Source: Streptomyces sp. 8K308 (GTDB lineage: Bacteria > Actinomycetota > Actinomycetes > Streptomycetales > Streptomycetaceae). From it: 42,094 nucleotides of DNA. Made by a program: the position numbers and the translations under genes. The notes under the pieces were generated by a model. That model did no database searches. It saw only the letters and a list, made by a program, of their open reading frames with translations, and was not told the origin of the DNA. Below, in pieces: positions 15,236-23,408 of the stretch; position 1 is the first letter of the stretch; every line of letters starts with the position of its first letter. The stretch covers positions 1 through 42,094 of the forward strand of contig NZ_SMKC01000021.1 in NCBI RefSeq assembly GCF_004348315.1. Direction: 5' to 3'.

Positions 15236-16177
15236 ATGGAAGTCCTGCTGTCCGAGCTCGGGAGCAAGCTCGCCGAGAGGTGGCTGTCGCTCCTCGTCCT
15301 GCCCGGGGTGCTCTATCTGGCCGTCGTCGCCGCCGCCCGGGAGTTGGGCCACGCGCGGCCGTTCGACGTGGCACGCCTCGCCGACCGGATCGGCGAGGTG
15401 GCGGAGCACCCGGCCACGGAGACCGTGGGCGGTCAGGTCGTCATCCTCACCGCCGTCCTGGCCGCCGCGGCGGCCGTCGGCATCGCGGCACGGGCGCTCG
15501 GCTCCCTCGTCGAACGGCTCTGGCTGGCCGCCGAATGGCGCTCCTGGCCGCGCCCGCTCCGGGCCCTGGCAGCGCGGCGGGTCAGGGCGCGGCAGCGCCG
15601 GTGGTCCGCCGCCCACGACGCCTGGCGGCGGCTCCGCGCGGAGGCCGCACGCGCCAGGGCGCTCGGGCGGCGCCTCCCGGCGGCCGAGCGGCGGGCCGCG
15701 CGGCGGGCCATGGAGCGCGTGGCGCCCGAGTACCCCGACCGACCCACGTGGAGCGGGGACCGGGTGCACGCGGCGGCCGTGCGCGTCGCGCGCGATCAGC
15801 GGCTCGACCTGGCCACCGTCTGGCCACACCTCTGGCTCGTGCTACCCGAGGAGAGCCGCGTCCAGCTCACCACCGCCCGCCAGGACCTCGGCCGCGCCAC
15901 CGCACTCGCCGCCTGGGCCCTGCTCTACCTGCCCGTCGCCGCCTGGTGGTGGCCGGCCGCGCTCGTCGGCCTCGGGCTCGCCGGCACCGGCTGGTGGCGC
16001 ACCCGCGCCGCGGTGGCCGGCTACGCCGCGCTGCTGGAGGCCGCGGTCCGCCTGCACACCCTCGACCTGGCCCAGCGTCTCGGCCTCGACGTCACCGGGC
16101 GGCTCACCGCGGAGCAGTGCCTGGAGCTCAACCGGCTGCTCGAGACCACGCCCGAGCCCGCCGACGAGGAACGCTGA
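15236..16177 (+). CDS. membrane protein partner of the Cys-containing protein
   Basis: 313 residues. A first membrane segment (LSLLVLPGVLYLAVVAAA) near residue 20, a second (VILTAVLAAAAAVGIAARAL) near 75, then a long Arg/Ala-rich, probably cytoplasmic helical stretch (residues about 100-180), a conserved-looking block (YPDRPTWSGDRVHAAAVRV, LATVWPHLWLVLPEE) and two closing membrane segments (WALLYLPVAAWWWPAALVG). This recalls a family of actinobacterial membrane proteins beside defence-like modules; no function is established. It begins 2 bp after the stop of the preceding gene. Confidence 0.65.
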   Translation: MEVLLSELGSKLAERWLSLLVLPGVLYLAVVAAARELGHARPFDVARLADRIGEVAEHPATETVGGQVVILTAVLAAAAAVGIAARALGSLVERLWLAAEWRSWPRPLRALAARRVRARQRRWSAAHDAWRRLRAEAARARALGRRLPAAERRAARRAMERVAPEYPDRPTWSGDRVHAAAVRVARDQRLDLATVWPHLWLVLPEESRVQLTTARQDLGRATALAAWALLYLPVAAWWWPAALVGLGLAGTGWWRTRAAVAGYAALLEAAVRLHTLDLAQRLGLDVTGRLTAEQCLELNRLLETTPEPADEER

Positions 16178-16207
16178 GCGGTCGCCGGACGGTGCGCCCG
16201 GCCGGGA

Positions 16208-16564
16208 TCAGTCGTGCGGCGGCAGGGAACGGATCTGGTGGTCCGCGACGTTCAGCGCCTCGTCGACCAGGCGCCGCAGGTGCCCGTCGCGCAGCGAGTA
16301 GACGACGCGGCGGCCGTCCTTGTGGGTGGCGACCAGGCCGGCGAGGCGGAGCTTCGCCAGGTGCTGGCTGACGGCCGGCCTGGCGGCCCCGATGTGCTCG
16401 GTGAGCGTGGTCACGTCTGCCTCGCCCCGACCGAGCCGCTCGAGCAGCGCCAGCCGGGTGCGGTCGGCGAGCAGCGCCAGGACGGCGGCGGCGGCCTCGA
16501 GGCGGGCGACGTCGTCCGGCCGCCGCGAGTGCGGCGCGTCCGCGGTCTCGCTGCTCGTGCTCAC
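16208..16564 (-). CDS. ArsR family regulator
   Basis: 118 residues. The winged helix is typical of ArsR/SmtB proteins: LLADRTRLALLERLGRGEAD, then ARPAVSQHLAKLRLAGLVAT and KDGRRVVYSLRDGHL. No obvious metal-binding CxC is present in the recognition helix, so the signal is probably not a thiophilic metal at that site. GTG 16564 is preferred to GTG 16570: TAGGAT (16571-16576) would give a transcript starting at 16564 without a leader. A partner gene, usually a transporter or oxidoreductase, is not obvious; it is back-to-tail with the LuxR-type gene. Confidence 0.88.
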   Translation of the reverse strand: MSTSSETADAPHSRRPDDVARLEAAAAVLALLADRTRLALLERLGRGEADVTTLTEHIGAARPAVSQHLAKLRLAGLVATHKDGRRVVYSLRDGHLRRLVDEALNVADHQIRSLPPHD

Positions 16565-16573
16565 CCGCACATC

Positions 16574-17215
16574 CTAGGGCCGCGCCCCCTCCGCGTTGAG
16601 GCCCAGTTCTCCCGCGCGCACCCCGGCCTGGAAGCGGGAGTCCGCGCCGAGCGCGGCGAGCAGTTCGGCGACCCGGCGGCGGTAGGTGCGCAGCGACATG
16701 CCGAGCTCCCGCGCCGCCGCCTCGTCGGTGACGCCGGAGCCGAGCGCGCGCAGGACCGACCGGCTCCGGGCGTCGAGGTGGGGCTGCTCGCCGCGGAGGA
16801 ACACCTCGAGGTCGGTGGCCGTGGCCCAGGCGGCTTCGAGCAGCGCGTACACGGCGCCGACCAGGGCCGGCCCGGTGGTGACGGTGTACTCCCGGCCGCC
16901 CGGGGTGACCACTCCGGCGAGGATCGCGAACCGGCGGTCGATGATGATCGTCTCGTGGGGCAGGGCGGTGGCCGCGATCCGCACGTGGGCGCCCCCGGCG
17001 ACGAGCGCGCGCAGGTGCGCCCGGTCCCGCTCGTCGGCCAGCGCGGCGGCACCGCACAGCTTGCGGACCCGGTGCGAGCCGCCATCCGGCGCCCGGCCGC
17101 CGGCAAGGTGTGACCAGGTGGAGAGATCATCGACGGCACAGAGGAACTCCTCGCGGATCGAGGAGAACAGGTGCTCGGTGCGGGCGACGAGGTCGAGGTC
17201 GCCGCGGATCGTCAT
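16574..17215 (-). CDS. helix-turn-helix (LuxR-type) regulator
   Basis: 213 residues from ATG 17215 with GGAG upstream. The N-terminal 140 residues form a sensor region without catalytic motifs (HVRIAATALPHETIIIDRRF resembles TrmB or phospholipase-D-like sensor folds). The C-terminus is a LuxR/GerE-type DNA-binding domain: SGVTDEAAARELGMSLRTYR, then RVAELLAALGADSRFQAGV. It is divergent from an aldo/keto reductase, and a large palindrome lies in the interval; it probably controls that gene and itself. Confidence 0.82.
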   Translation of the reverse strand: MTIRGDLDLVARTEHLFSSIREEFLCAVDDLSTWSHLAGGRAPDGGSHRVRKLCGAAALADERDRAHLRALVAGGAHVRIAATALPHETIIIDRRFAILAGVVTPGGREYTVTTGPALVGAVYALLEAAWATATDLEVFLRGEQPHLDARSRSVLRALGSGVTDEAAARELGMSLRTYRRRVAELLAALGADSRFQAGVRAGELGLNAEGARP

Positions 17216-17220
17216 GGTCT

Positions 17221-17269
17221 CCGCCACCCGTTCATTGTGCCCGTGGCAGCAAGCTGCCACGGGTGGCGG
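17221..17269. promoter_or_regulatory. nested palindrome between divergent genes
   Basis: A perfect inverted repeat has 11-bp arms CCCGTGGCAGC (17240-17250) and GCTGCCACGGG (17253-17263) around AA. An outer pair CCGCCACCC (17221-17229) and GGGTGGCGG (17261-17269) overlaps it. It is placed as an operator for the LuxR-type regulator and aldo/keto reductase promoters; it could also fold as a hairpin. Confidence 0.7.
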
Positions 17270-17300
17270 CCCGAGCGTGCCGCCGCCGAGCCTTGGGGCC

Positions 17301-18155
17301 ATGAGCGACACCTTCCGCCTCGGCGGCGACCTGCCGGTCCACCGCGTCGGCTTCGGAGCCATGCGCCTGCCCACCAACAGCTTCCGCGGTCCGGCCCGGG
17401 ACCCGGAGACCGGCCGGGCCGTGCTGCGCCGCGCGGTCGAACTCGGCGTCGACCACATCGACACCGCCGCCTTCTACCGCAGCGGCGACGGCACCGTCCG
17501 CGCCAACGCCCTGATCCGCGAGGCGCTCCACCCCTACCCCGCCGACCTGGTCATCGCCACCAAGGTCGGCCCGGTCGACACCCCGGACGGCGGCCTGGCC
17601 CACACCACCGACCCCGCGGTCCTGCGCCCGCTGGTCGAGGAGAACCTCGAAACCCTCGGCGTGGACCGCCTCGACCTGGTCTACCTGCGCGTCGGCCAGC
17701 TGGAGCCACCGCACGGCGAGTCGATCGCCGCCCGCTTCGAGACGCTGGCGGCGCTGCGCGAGGAGGGCCTGATCCGGCACCTCGGGCTGAGCAACGTGGA
17801 CGTCGACCACCTCGCCGAGGCCCGCGCGATCGCGCCGGTCGCGGCCGTCCAGAACCACTTCCACGCCGGCCGGCGGGACGACGCCCGGCTCCTGGCCGCC
17901 TGCGAGGAGGCCGGTGTCGCGTTCGTGCCGTTCTTCCCGCTGGGCGGCGGCACCGGCGACCTCGCCGACGGCCGCCTGGCCGAGGTCGCGGCCCGGCACG
18001 GGGCCACGGTCCCGCAGCTCGCGCTGGCCTGGTTGCTCGCCGCCTCGCCCGTCACCCTGGCCATCCCGGGCACCGGCTCCCTCGCCCACCTGGAGGAGAA
18101 CCTGGCCGCCGGCTCGATCGCCCTCACCGCGGCGGACCTCGCCGAACTCGGCTGA
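17301..18155 (+). CDS. aldo/keto reductase
   Basis: 284 residues from ATG 17301. It is a TIM-barrel NADPH oxidoreductase: HRVGFGAMRL at the start, HIDTAAFYRSGD (catalytic Asp and Tyr), IATKVG (catalytic Lys) and the C-terminal cofactor region VTLAIPGTGSLAHLEENLAA. The fourth catalytic residue, normally His in a YLLH-type strand, is Arg (LDLVYLRVGQLE), a variant seen in a subset of actinobacterial members. Likely reduces a small carbonyl compound sensed through the divergent regulator. It is monocistronic. Confidence 0.9.
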   Translation: MSDTFRLGGDLPVHRVGFGAMRLPTNSFRGPARDPETGRAVLRRAVELGVDHIDTAAFYRSGDGTVRANALIREALHPYPADLVIATKVGPVDTPDGGLAHTTDPAVLRPLVEENLETLGVDRLDLVYLRVGQLEPPHGESIAARFETLAALREEGLIRHLGLSNVDVDHLAEARAIAPVAAVQNHFHAGRRDDARLLAACEEAGVAFVPFFPLGGGTGDLADGRLAEVAARHGATVPQLALAWLLAASPVTLAIPGTGSLAHLEENLAAGSIALTAADLAELG

Positions 18156-18297
18156 AGCTCCCCGCGCCCGGCCGACGCGCCGGGCTTCGGTGTAATGCGC
18201 CGCTCGGGGACGCCTCCCGCGCCACCTTCGGGAAGACGCCGGCTTCAGGTGGCGGCGAGGAGGAGGTGGCGGAACCGGCCATGGCTGAGGAGAGAGA

Positions 18298-18587
18298 GTG
18301 GACCGGTCGGAGAGCTTCGGCGAGCGGCTGCTCGACCGGGCCAGGCTGATGCCGTCGCAGCTGATCGCCCCGCTCATCGCCGAGGAGGTGGCCATCATCG
18401 GCGGCCGGGACGTCTCCATTGCGTCGAAAGCCTCAGAGAGGAGGAGCCGGCCGGGGTGCGGGCGCATCTGCGCCGGCTCTCCCACCAGCTGCGGCGGGAG
18501 CGGGGCGGGCGCACCAGCGACGACGCCACCCTCTTCATGGTCCAGTGGCACGGCGGCGGCCCCGAGCACCTGGCGGGCCTCGACTGA
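18298..18587 (+). pseudogene. internally deleted SpoIIE/PP2C-type phosphatase remnant
   Basis: GTG 18298 follows GAGGAG and begins with a segment typical of the N-terminus of regulatory PP2C phosphatases (RARLMPSQLIAPLIAEEVA, then IIGGRDVSI). After about 42 codons the frame shifts; the next frame carries the C-terminus of the same type of enzyme: GVRAHLRRLSHQLRRERGG, TSDDATLFMVQW. The catalytic middle, several hundred residues, is missing. This looks like an internal deletion that fused the two ends out of frame. Confidence 0.6.
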
Positions 18588-18626
18588 CCCCTGGGCGGTG
18601 GTGGTTGTCGTGCCATACGATCAACC

Positions 18627-19721
18627 GTGCTTTCACCGAGGGAGAGTTCGGTTCGTCGGGTGGTGGGTGCCGTGGTGCTGCTCGCCGCGCTCGGGGTCGC
18701 GGCCCCGGCCGGGGCGTCGGACGCGCCGGAGGCCGCGGTGACCTTCCAGGCCGGGCTCACCCACACCCAGCAGAGCGTGGACGGCGACCCGGAGTCGCGG
18801 GCCAGCGCCGAGGCCCTGCTGGAGACGGTCGGGCCGCTGCAGAACCAGCACCTGATGGGCTGGGGCGCCGAGAACCCCGAGCCGGAGCCCGGCGTCTACG
18901 ACTGGTCCAGCCTCGACGAGCGCATCGCGCTCATCGAGCGGACCGGCGGCGTGCCGGTGATCACGCTGTGCTCGGCGCCCGGCTGGATGAAGGGCGCCGA
19001 CGACTGGGACATGGACGCCGCCCCCGCCCCCGAGCACTACGACGACTTCGCCGACCTGGCCGTGGAGACCGCGCGGCGCTACCCGCAGGTGCGCTACTTC
19101 CAGGTGTGGAACGAGCTCAAGGGCTTCTGGGACGAGGAGCGCAACCGCTGGGACCACGAGGGCTACACGGAGCTCTACAACCTGGTCTACACCCGGCTCA
19201 AGGAGCACGACCCGGACCTGATCGTCGGCGGCCCCTACGTCTCGCTCAACGTCTACGCGGACCCGGAGGGAATGAGCCACCCCTCGGACCTGAGCGGCGA
19301 CTGGGGGACCGTCGACCAGCGTGACCTGGACGCCATCCAGTACTGGCTCGAGCACAACGCCGGCGCCGACTTCCTCGCCGTGGACGGCTGGTCCCGCACC
19401 AGGGACGGTCACCACCCCCCGGCCGAGCGCGCCGGCGACATGTTCCGCGCCGTCAGCGAGTGGCTCGTTGACCGCTCGGAACTGCCCGTCTGGTGGTCCG
19501 AGTTCTACGCGCCCCTGGCGCCCGACGGCTACGAGAGCTCGCCGGCCGCGATCCGCTCGGTGCTCGAGGGGATGCGGGACGGCGGGGCGTCCGTCGCCCT
19601 GTGGTGGGGGCCGGAGTGCGACGGCTCCGGCTTCCCCTGCGTCTGGACCTCGACCCGCGAGACCGGCGGTGGTCGGCCGACGGACTACCTGCCGGTGCTC
19701 CAGGAGTTCGCGGCCGGCTGA
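18627..19721 (+). CDS. secreted clan GH-A glycoside hydrolase (GH39-like)
   Basis: 364 residues with a signal peptide cleaved near residue 30 (VAAPAGASDA). The barrel shows the clan GH-A pair: acid/base Glu163 in YFQVWNELKG and nucleophile Glu292 in LPVWWSEFYAP. VITLCSAPGWMKG near residue 111-123 and the overall order resemble GH39 xylosidases and related enzymes. TACGAT at 18616-18621 is 5 bp before GTG 18627, so translation is probably leaderless. It leads a run of secreted degradative genes and could act on plant or microbial polysaccharide; the substrate cannot be assigned. Confidence 0.8.
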   Translation: MLSPRESSVRRVVGAVVLLAALGVAAPAGASDAPEAAVTFQAGLTHTQQSVDGDPESRASAEALLETVGPLQNQHLMGWGAENPEPEPGVYDWSSLDERIALIERTGGVPVITLCSAPGWMKGADDWDMDAAPAPEHYDDFADLAVETARRYPQVRYFQVWNELKGFWDEERNRWDHEGYTELYNLVYTRLKEHDPDLIVGGPYVSLNVYADPEGMSHPSDLSGDWGTVDQRDLDAIQYWLEHNAGADFLAVDGWSRTRDGHHPPAERAGDMFRAVSEWLVDRSELPVWWSEFYAPLAPDGYESSPAAIRSVLEGMRDGGASVALWWGPECDGSGFPCVWTSTRETGGGRPTDYLPVLQEFAAG

Positions 19722-19750
19722 CCCCGGTCCCGCGCGAACGGTTTACAGCC

Positions 19751-19779
19751 TTTACAGCCTCCGACTCCCTGTGCAATAT
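19751..19779 (+). promoter_or_regulatory. sigma-70 type promoter of the M6 protease gene
   Basis: TTTACA (19751-19756) and CAATAT (19774-19779) are separated by exactly 17 bp. The -35 element lies in a 9-bp tandem duplication (TTTACAGCC at 19742-19750 and 19751-19759). A GGAGGAG ribosome site follows at 19850-19856. Confidence 0.65.
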
Positions 19780-19861
19780 CACACGTGACACCCGCTCAGC
19801 CCGCACGGTCTCCGTCCTCACGTCGCGTCACGCGGATAACGCAGATACGGAGGAGAGAACG

Positions 19862-21048
19862 TTGCACAGACGACGAACCGTCGCGACCGCCGTCACCGCC
19901 CTGCTCGTCGCCGGCCTCGCGGCGGCGCCCGCCACCTCCGCCGCCGAGTCGAGCGCCGCGCGGTGCAGGCTGCCCGCCGCCACCGACGACCTCGGCTCCG
20001 GCTTTCCTGTCGACGAACAGGCCCTGCCCGCCGTCGGAACGCTCAGGGCGGCGATGATCTTCGTCGACTTCGAGGACCACCCCGCCCCGCGCGGCTCGCT
20101 CCTCAAAGCCGAGGCCAACCTGCGCTCCGGGATCGAGTACCTGGAGGACGTCTCGGGCGATGACCTCGACATCGAGGTCACGAGCTCCGACGCCTGGGTG
20201 CGGATACCCGAGCTGTCGACCGCCTACCCCTTCGACCGGGGCCTGAGCTACGAGGACCACGTCCGGTACATCGGGGACGCGGTCGAGGCCGCCGACGCCG
20301 ACTTCGACTTCTCGGACACCGACGTCGTCTGGGTGGTCGCCACCGAGGAGGCGGAGAACATCAGCTTCTCGCCCACCACCAACCACCTCGACGTCACGGC
20401 CGACGGCAACCACCTCACGCACGCCGTCACCTTCGGCCACGACCAGTGGCGGTGGGGCGGCCTGGTGCTCGCCCACGAGACCGGGCACACCCTGGGCCTG
20501 CCCGACCTGTACCTGTTCGAGGCCCCGCCCGACGACCCGGGCAACTGGGACGCGACGGTGGGCGGTTGGGACCTGATGGGGCTGATCTCCGGCCAGGCGC
20601 CCGAGTACTTCGCCTGGCACCGCTGGCAACTCGGCTGGCTGGGCGACCGGCAGGTGGTCTGCGCGGCGCGGGCTCGGCGAGCGCCACCCTGGTCCCGGTC
20701 GAGGAGTCCACCACCGGCCGCCCCTCCGACGACGCGATGCTGGTCCTGCCCGTCTCAGAGACCAGGGCCGTCGTGGTCGAGAACCGCCAGGCCATCGGGT
20801 ACGACCGGGAGATCCTGACCACGGGCGCCCTCGTGTACACCGTGGACACCGCCGTGCGCACCGGCCGGGGACCGCTCCGGGTCGTGGACGCGACCCCAGG
20901 ATCGGCCGAGGGCCTCGACGACGCCCTGTTCCAGCCGGGCACGTCGTGGGCCGAGCCCGCCACCGGCACGGTCATCTCGTTCGACGCGGCGCGCGGCGAC
21001 GACCTCCGGGTCACGGTCGACCCCGCCGGTACGCAAGACCCGTCCTGA
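19862..21048 (+). pseudogene. M6 family metalloprotease with a frameshift
   Basis: Translation starts at TTG 19862, 7 bp after GGAGGAG. A signal peptide (RRRTVATAVTALLVAGLAA) precedes an immune-inhibitor-A-type M6 catalytic domain with the zinc motif HETGHTLGLPD and the Met-turn region GGWDLMG. The frame continues to EYFAWHRWQLGWLGDRQVVC and then breaks near 20664; one base appears to be missing. In the next frame the C-terminal part continues (SATLVPVEESTTGRPSDDAM, LVYTVDTAVRTGRGPLRVVD) to the TGA at 21048. Both halves have normal codon bias, so the shift is recent or a sequencing error. The intact product would be about 395 residues. Confidence 0.8.
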
Positions 21049-21084
21049 AAGCCTGAAGCACGCAAGCCGAAAGGTGGGACCCCC

Positions 21085-23232
21085 ATGACCAGACCGCCGT
21101 CACGCCGCACGGTGCTCGGCATCGCCGCGGCCGGCGCCGCCGCGCTGCCACAGCTCGGCAGGACCGCCGCCGCGGCCCCGGCTACCGCCGCCCCCGCGAA
21201 CACTCCCGCCGCCAACTCGCTTCCCGTCCCGCCCACCTGGCGGGTCCATCCGTTCCGGCTTGACCAGGTCGCCCTCGGCGACGGCGTCTTGCGGGCCAAG
21301 CGCGACCTGATGCTCGAGTACGCCCGCGCCTACCCCGCCGACCGGATCCTCGCCGTGTTCCGCGCCAACGCCGGCCTCGACACCAGGGGCGCCAACCCGC
21401 CGGGCGGCTGGGAGACCGCCGACGGCAACCTCAGGGGCCACTACGCGGGACACTTCCTCACCCTCGTCGCCCAGGCGTACGCCGACACCCGCGAGCCGGC
21501 GCTCCGCGAGAAGCTCTCCTACCTCGTCTCCGCGCTCGGCGAGTGCCAGGCCGCCCTCGCCGCGTCCGACAACCCCCCGAGCCACCCCGGCTACCTGGCG
21601 GCCTACCCGGAGACCCAGTTCATCCTGCTGGAGAGCTACACCACCTACCCCACCATCTGGGCGCCCTACTACACCTGCCACAAGATCATGCGGGGGCTGC
21701 TCGACGCCCACGTGCTCGGCGGCGACGAGGAGGCGCTGCGGATCGTCTCCGGCATGGCCGACTGGGCGCACAGCCGGCTGAGCCGGCTGCCGCGCGAGCA
21801 GTTGGAGCGGATGTGGGGCATCTACATCGCGGGCGAGTACGGCGGGATGAACGAGGTGCTCGCCGACCTGGCCACCCTCACCGGCAAGCCGGAACACCTC
21901 GCCGCCGCCCGGCTCTTCGACAACACCGCGCTGCTCAGGGCCTGTGTCGAGGACCGCGACGTCCTCGAAGGACGGCACGCCAACCAGCACATCCCCCAGT
22001 TCTCCGGCTACGTCCGGCTGTACGACGAGACCGGCGACGCCGACTACCTGACGGCGGCCAGGAACTTCTGGGGCATGGTCGTCGGCCACCGGACCTACGC
22101 GCTGGGCGGCACCGGGCAGGGCGAGATGTTCCGCGCCCGCGACGCCATCGCCGCCACCCTCGACGCCAACAACGCCGAGACGTGCGCCGCGTACAACATG
22201 CTGAAGCTCAGCCGGTACCTGTTCTTCCACGACCCGGAACCGGCGTACCTGGACTACTACGAGCGGGCGCTGACCAACCAGATCCTCGCCTCCCGCCTGG
22301 ACCGGCCGTCCACCCGCGACCCGCAGGTGACCTACTTCATCGGCATGGGCCCCGGCGTCACCCGCGGCTTCGGCAACACCGGCACCTGCTGCGGCGGCAC
22401 CGGGATGGAGAACCACACCAAGTACCAGGAGACGGTCTTCCTCCGCTCGGCCGACGGCGAGGCGCTGTACGTCAACCTGTATGTCGCCGCCACCCTGGAC
22501 TGGGCCGAGAGGGGCCTCGTCCTCACGCAGCAGAGCGACTTCCCCTACGAGAGCGACCGTGTGCTGACCGTGCGCGAGGGCGGCGGTCGCCTCGACCTGA
22601 GGCTGCGCGTGCCGCACTGGGCCACCCACGGCTTCACCGTCACCGTCAACGGCGTGCGGCAGCGCCTCGCCGCCCGGCCCGGCACGTACGTGAGCCTGCG
22701 CCGCACCTGGCGGCGCGGCGACGTGATCCGCGTCCGGACGCCGTACGCGCTGCGCACCGAGGCCGCGCTCGACGACCCGACGGTGCAGTCGCTCTTCCAC
22801 GGCCCCGTGCTGCTGGTGGCGCGGGACCCGGCGACCGAACTGATCGAGTACTCGCTCTACCCGCGGCTCGCCCTGGACGGCGACCTGTCGGCGGCCGTCC
22901 GACCGGCCGGCGAGCCGGGGCACTTCACCCTGGACGGCCGCACCCTCGCCCCCTTCCACCTCGGCGACGAGGCGCCCTACCACGCTTACTTCCGCCGCTC
23001 CGAGCCGGTCATCGCCTTCCGCGGCGCCCACTCCGGGGTTCAGAACCGCGCGGACGCGGACGGCACGACCTACCTGGACCGACTCTGGTCCCAGGCGCCG
23101 TTCCGCGACCGGTCGGCGTTCCTGCGCACCGCCCGCACGGTCGCGGACGAGTGGCGGGCGGCGGGCCGACTCGACGCCGCCGAACGGTCCGCCGTCCTGG
23201 CGGCGGCCGAACGCGCCGACCTGGAACCGTAG
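21085..23232 (+). CDS. secreted GH127 beta-L-arabinofuranosidase
   Basis: 715 residues. A Tat signal (SRRTVLGIAAAG) leads an (alpha/alpha)6 barrel enzyme of the HypBA1 type, which removes beta-L-arabinofuranosyl residues, for example from plant hydroxyproline-rich glycoproteins. The zinc-cysteine active site is intact: Glu365 and Cys367 in NNAETCAAYNMLKL, Cys435-Cys436 in GTCCGGTGMENHTKYQ. Other landmarks are GHYAGHFL and YTCHKIMRGLLDAH near the N-terminus and beta-sandwich domains after residue 480. It follows the metalloprotease by 36 bp, on the same strand, suggesting co-expression. Protease plus arabinofuranosidase would suit attack on arabinosylated glycoproteins. Confidence 0.92.
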   Translation: MTRPPSRRTVLGIAAAGAAALPQLGRTAAAAPATAAPANTPAANSLPVPPTWRVHPFRLDQVALGDGVLRAKRDLMLEYARAYPADRILAVFRANAGLDTRGANPPGGWETADGNLRGHYAGHFLTLVAQAYADTREPALREKLSYLVSALGECQAALAASDNPPSHPGYLAAYPETQFILLESYTTYPTIWAPYYTCHKIMRGLLDAHVLGGDEEALRIVSGMADWAHSRLSRLPREQLERMWGIYIAGEYGGMNEVLADLATLTGKPEHLAAARLFDNTALLRACVEDRDVLEGRHANQHIPQFSGYVRLYDETGDADYLTAARNFWGMVVGHRTYALGGTGQGEMFRARDAIAATLDANNAETCAAYNMLKLSRYLFFHDPEPAYLDYYERALTNQILASRLDRPSTRDPQVTYFIGMGPGVTRGFGNTGTCCGGTGMENHTKYQETVFLRSADGEALYVNLYVAATLDWAERGLVLTQQSDFPYESDRVLTVREGGGRLDLRLRVPHWATHGFTVTVNGVRQRLAARPGTYVSLRRTWRRGDVIRVRTPYALRTEAALDDPTVQSLFHGPVLLVARDPATELIEYSLYPRLALDGDLSAAVRPAGEPGHFTLDGRTLAPFHLGDEAPYHAYFRRSEPVIAFRGAHSGVQNRADADGTTYLDRLWSQAPFRDRSAFLRTARTVADEWRAAGRLDAAERSAVLAAAERADLEP

Positions 23233-23408
23233 CCGGCCGGACAGCTGAGCAGGTCGGGCGCGGTCCGCTTCGGTGTGGCCGCTTCGGTTCGGCGGCGCCC
23301 CGAAGGGACGCGGGGCCGTAACGCTGAGCGGCTCCGCCGTGTGGGCGCGACCAGCCACGACGGTGCCGCAGACGATGAACGATCCGCTGCGGCACTCCAG
23401 CGGAGCGC

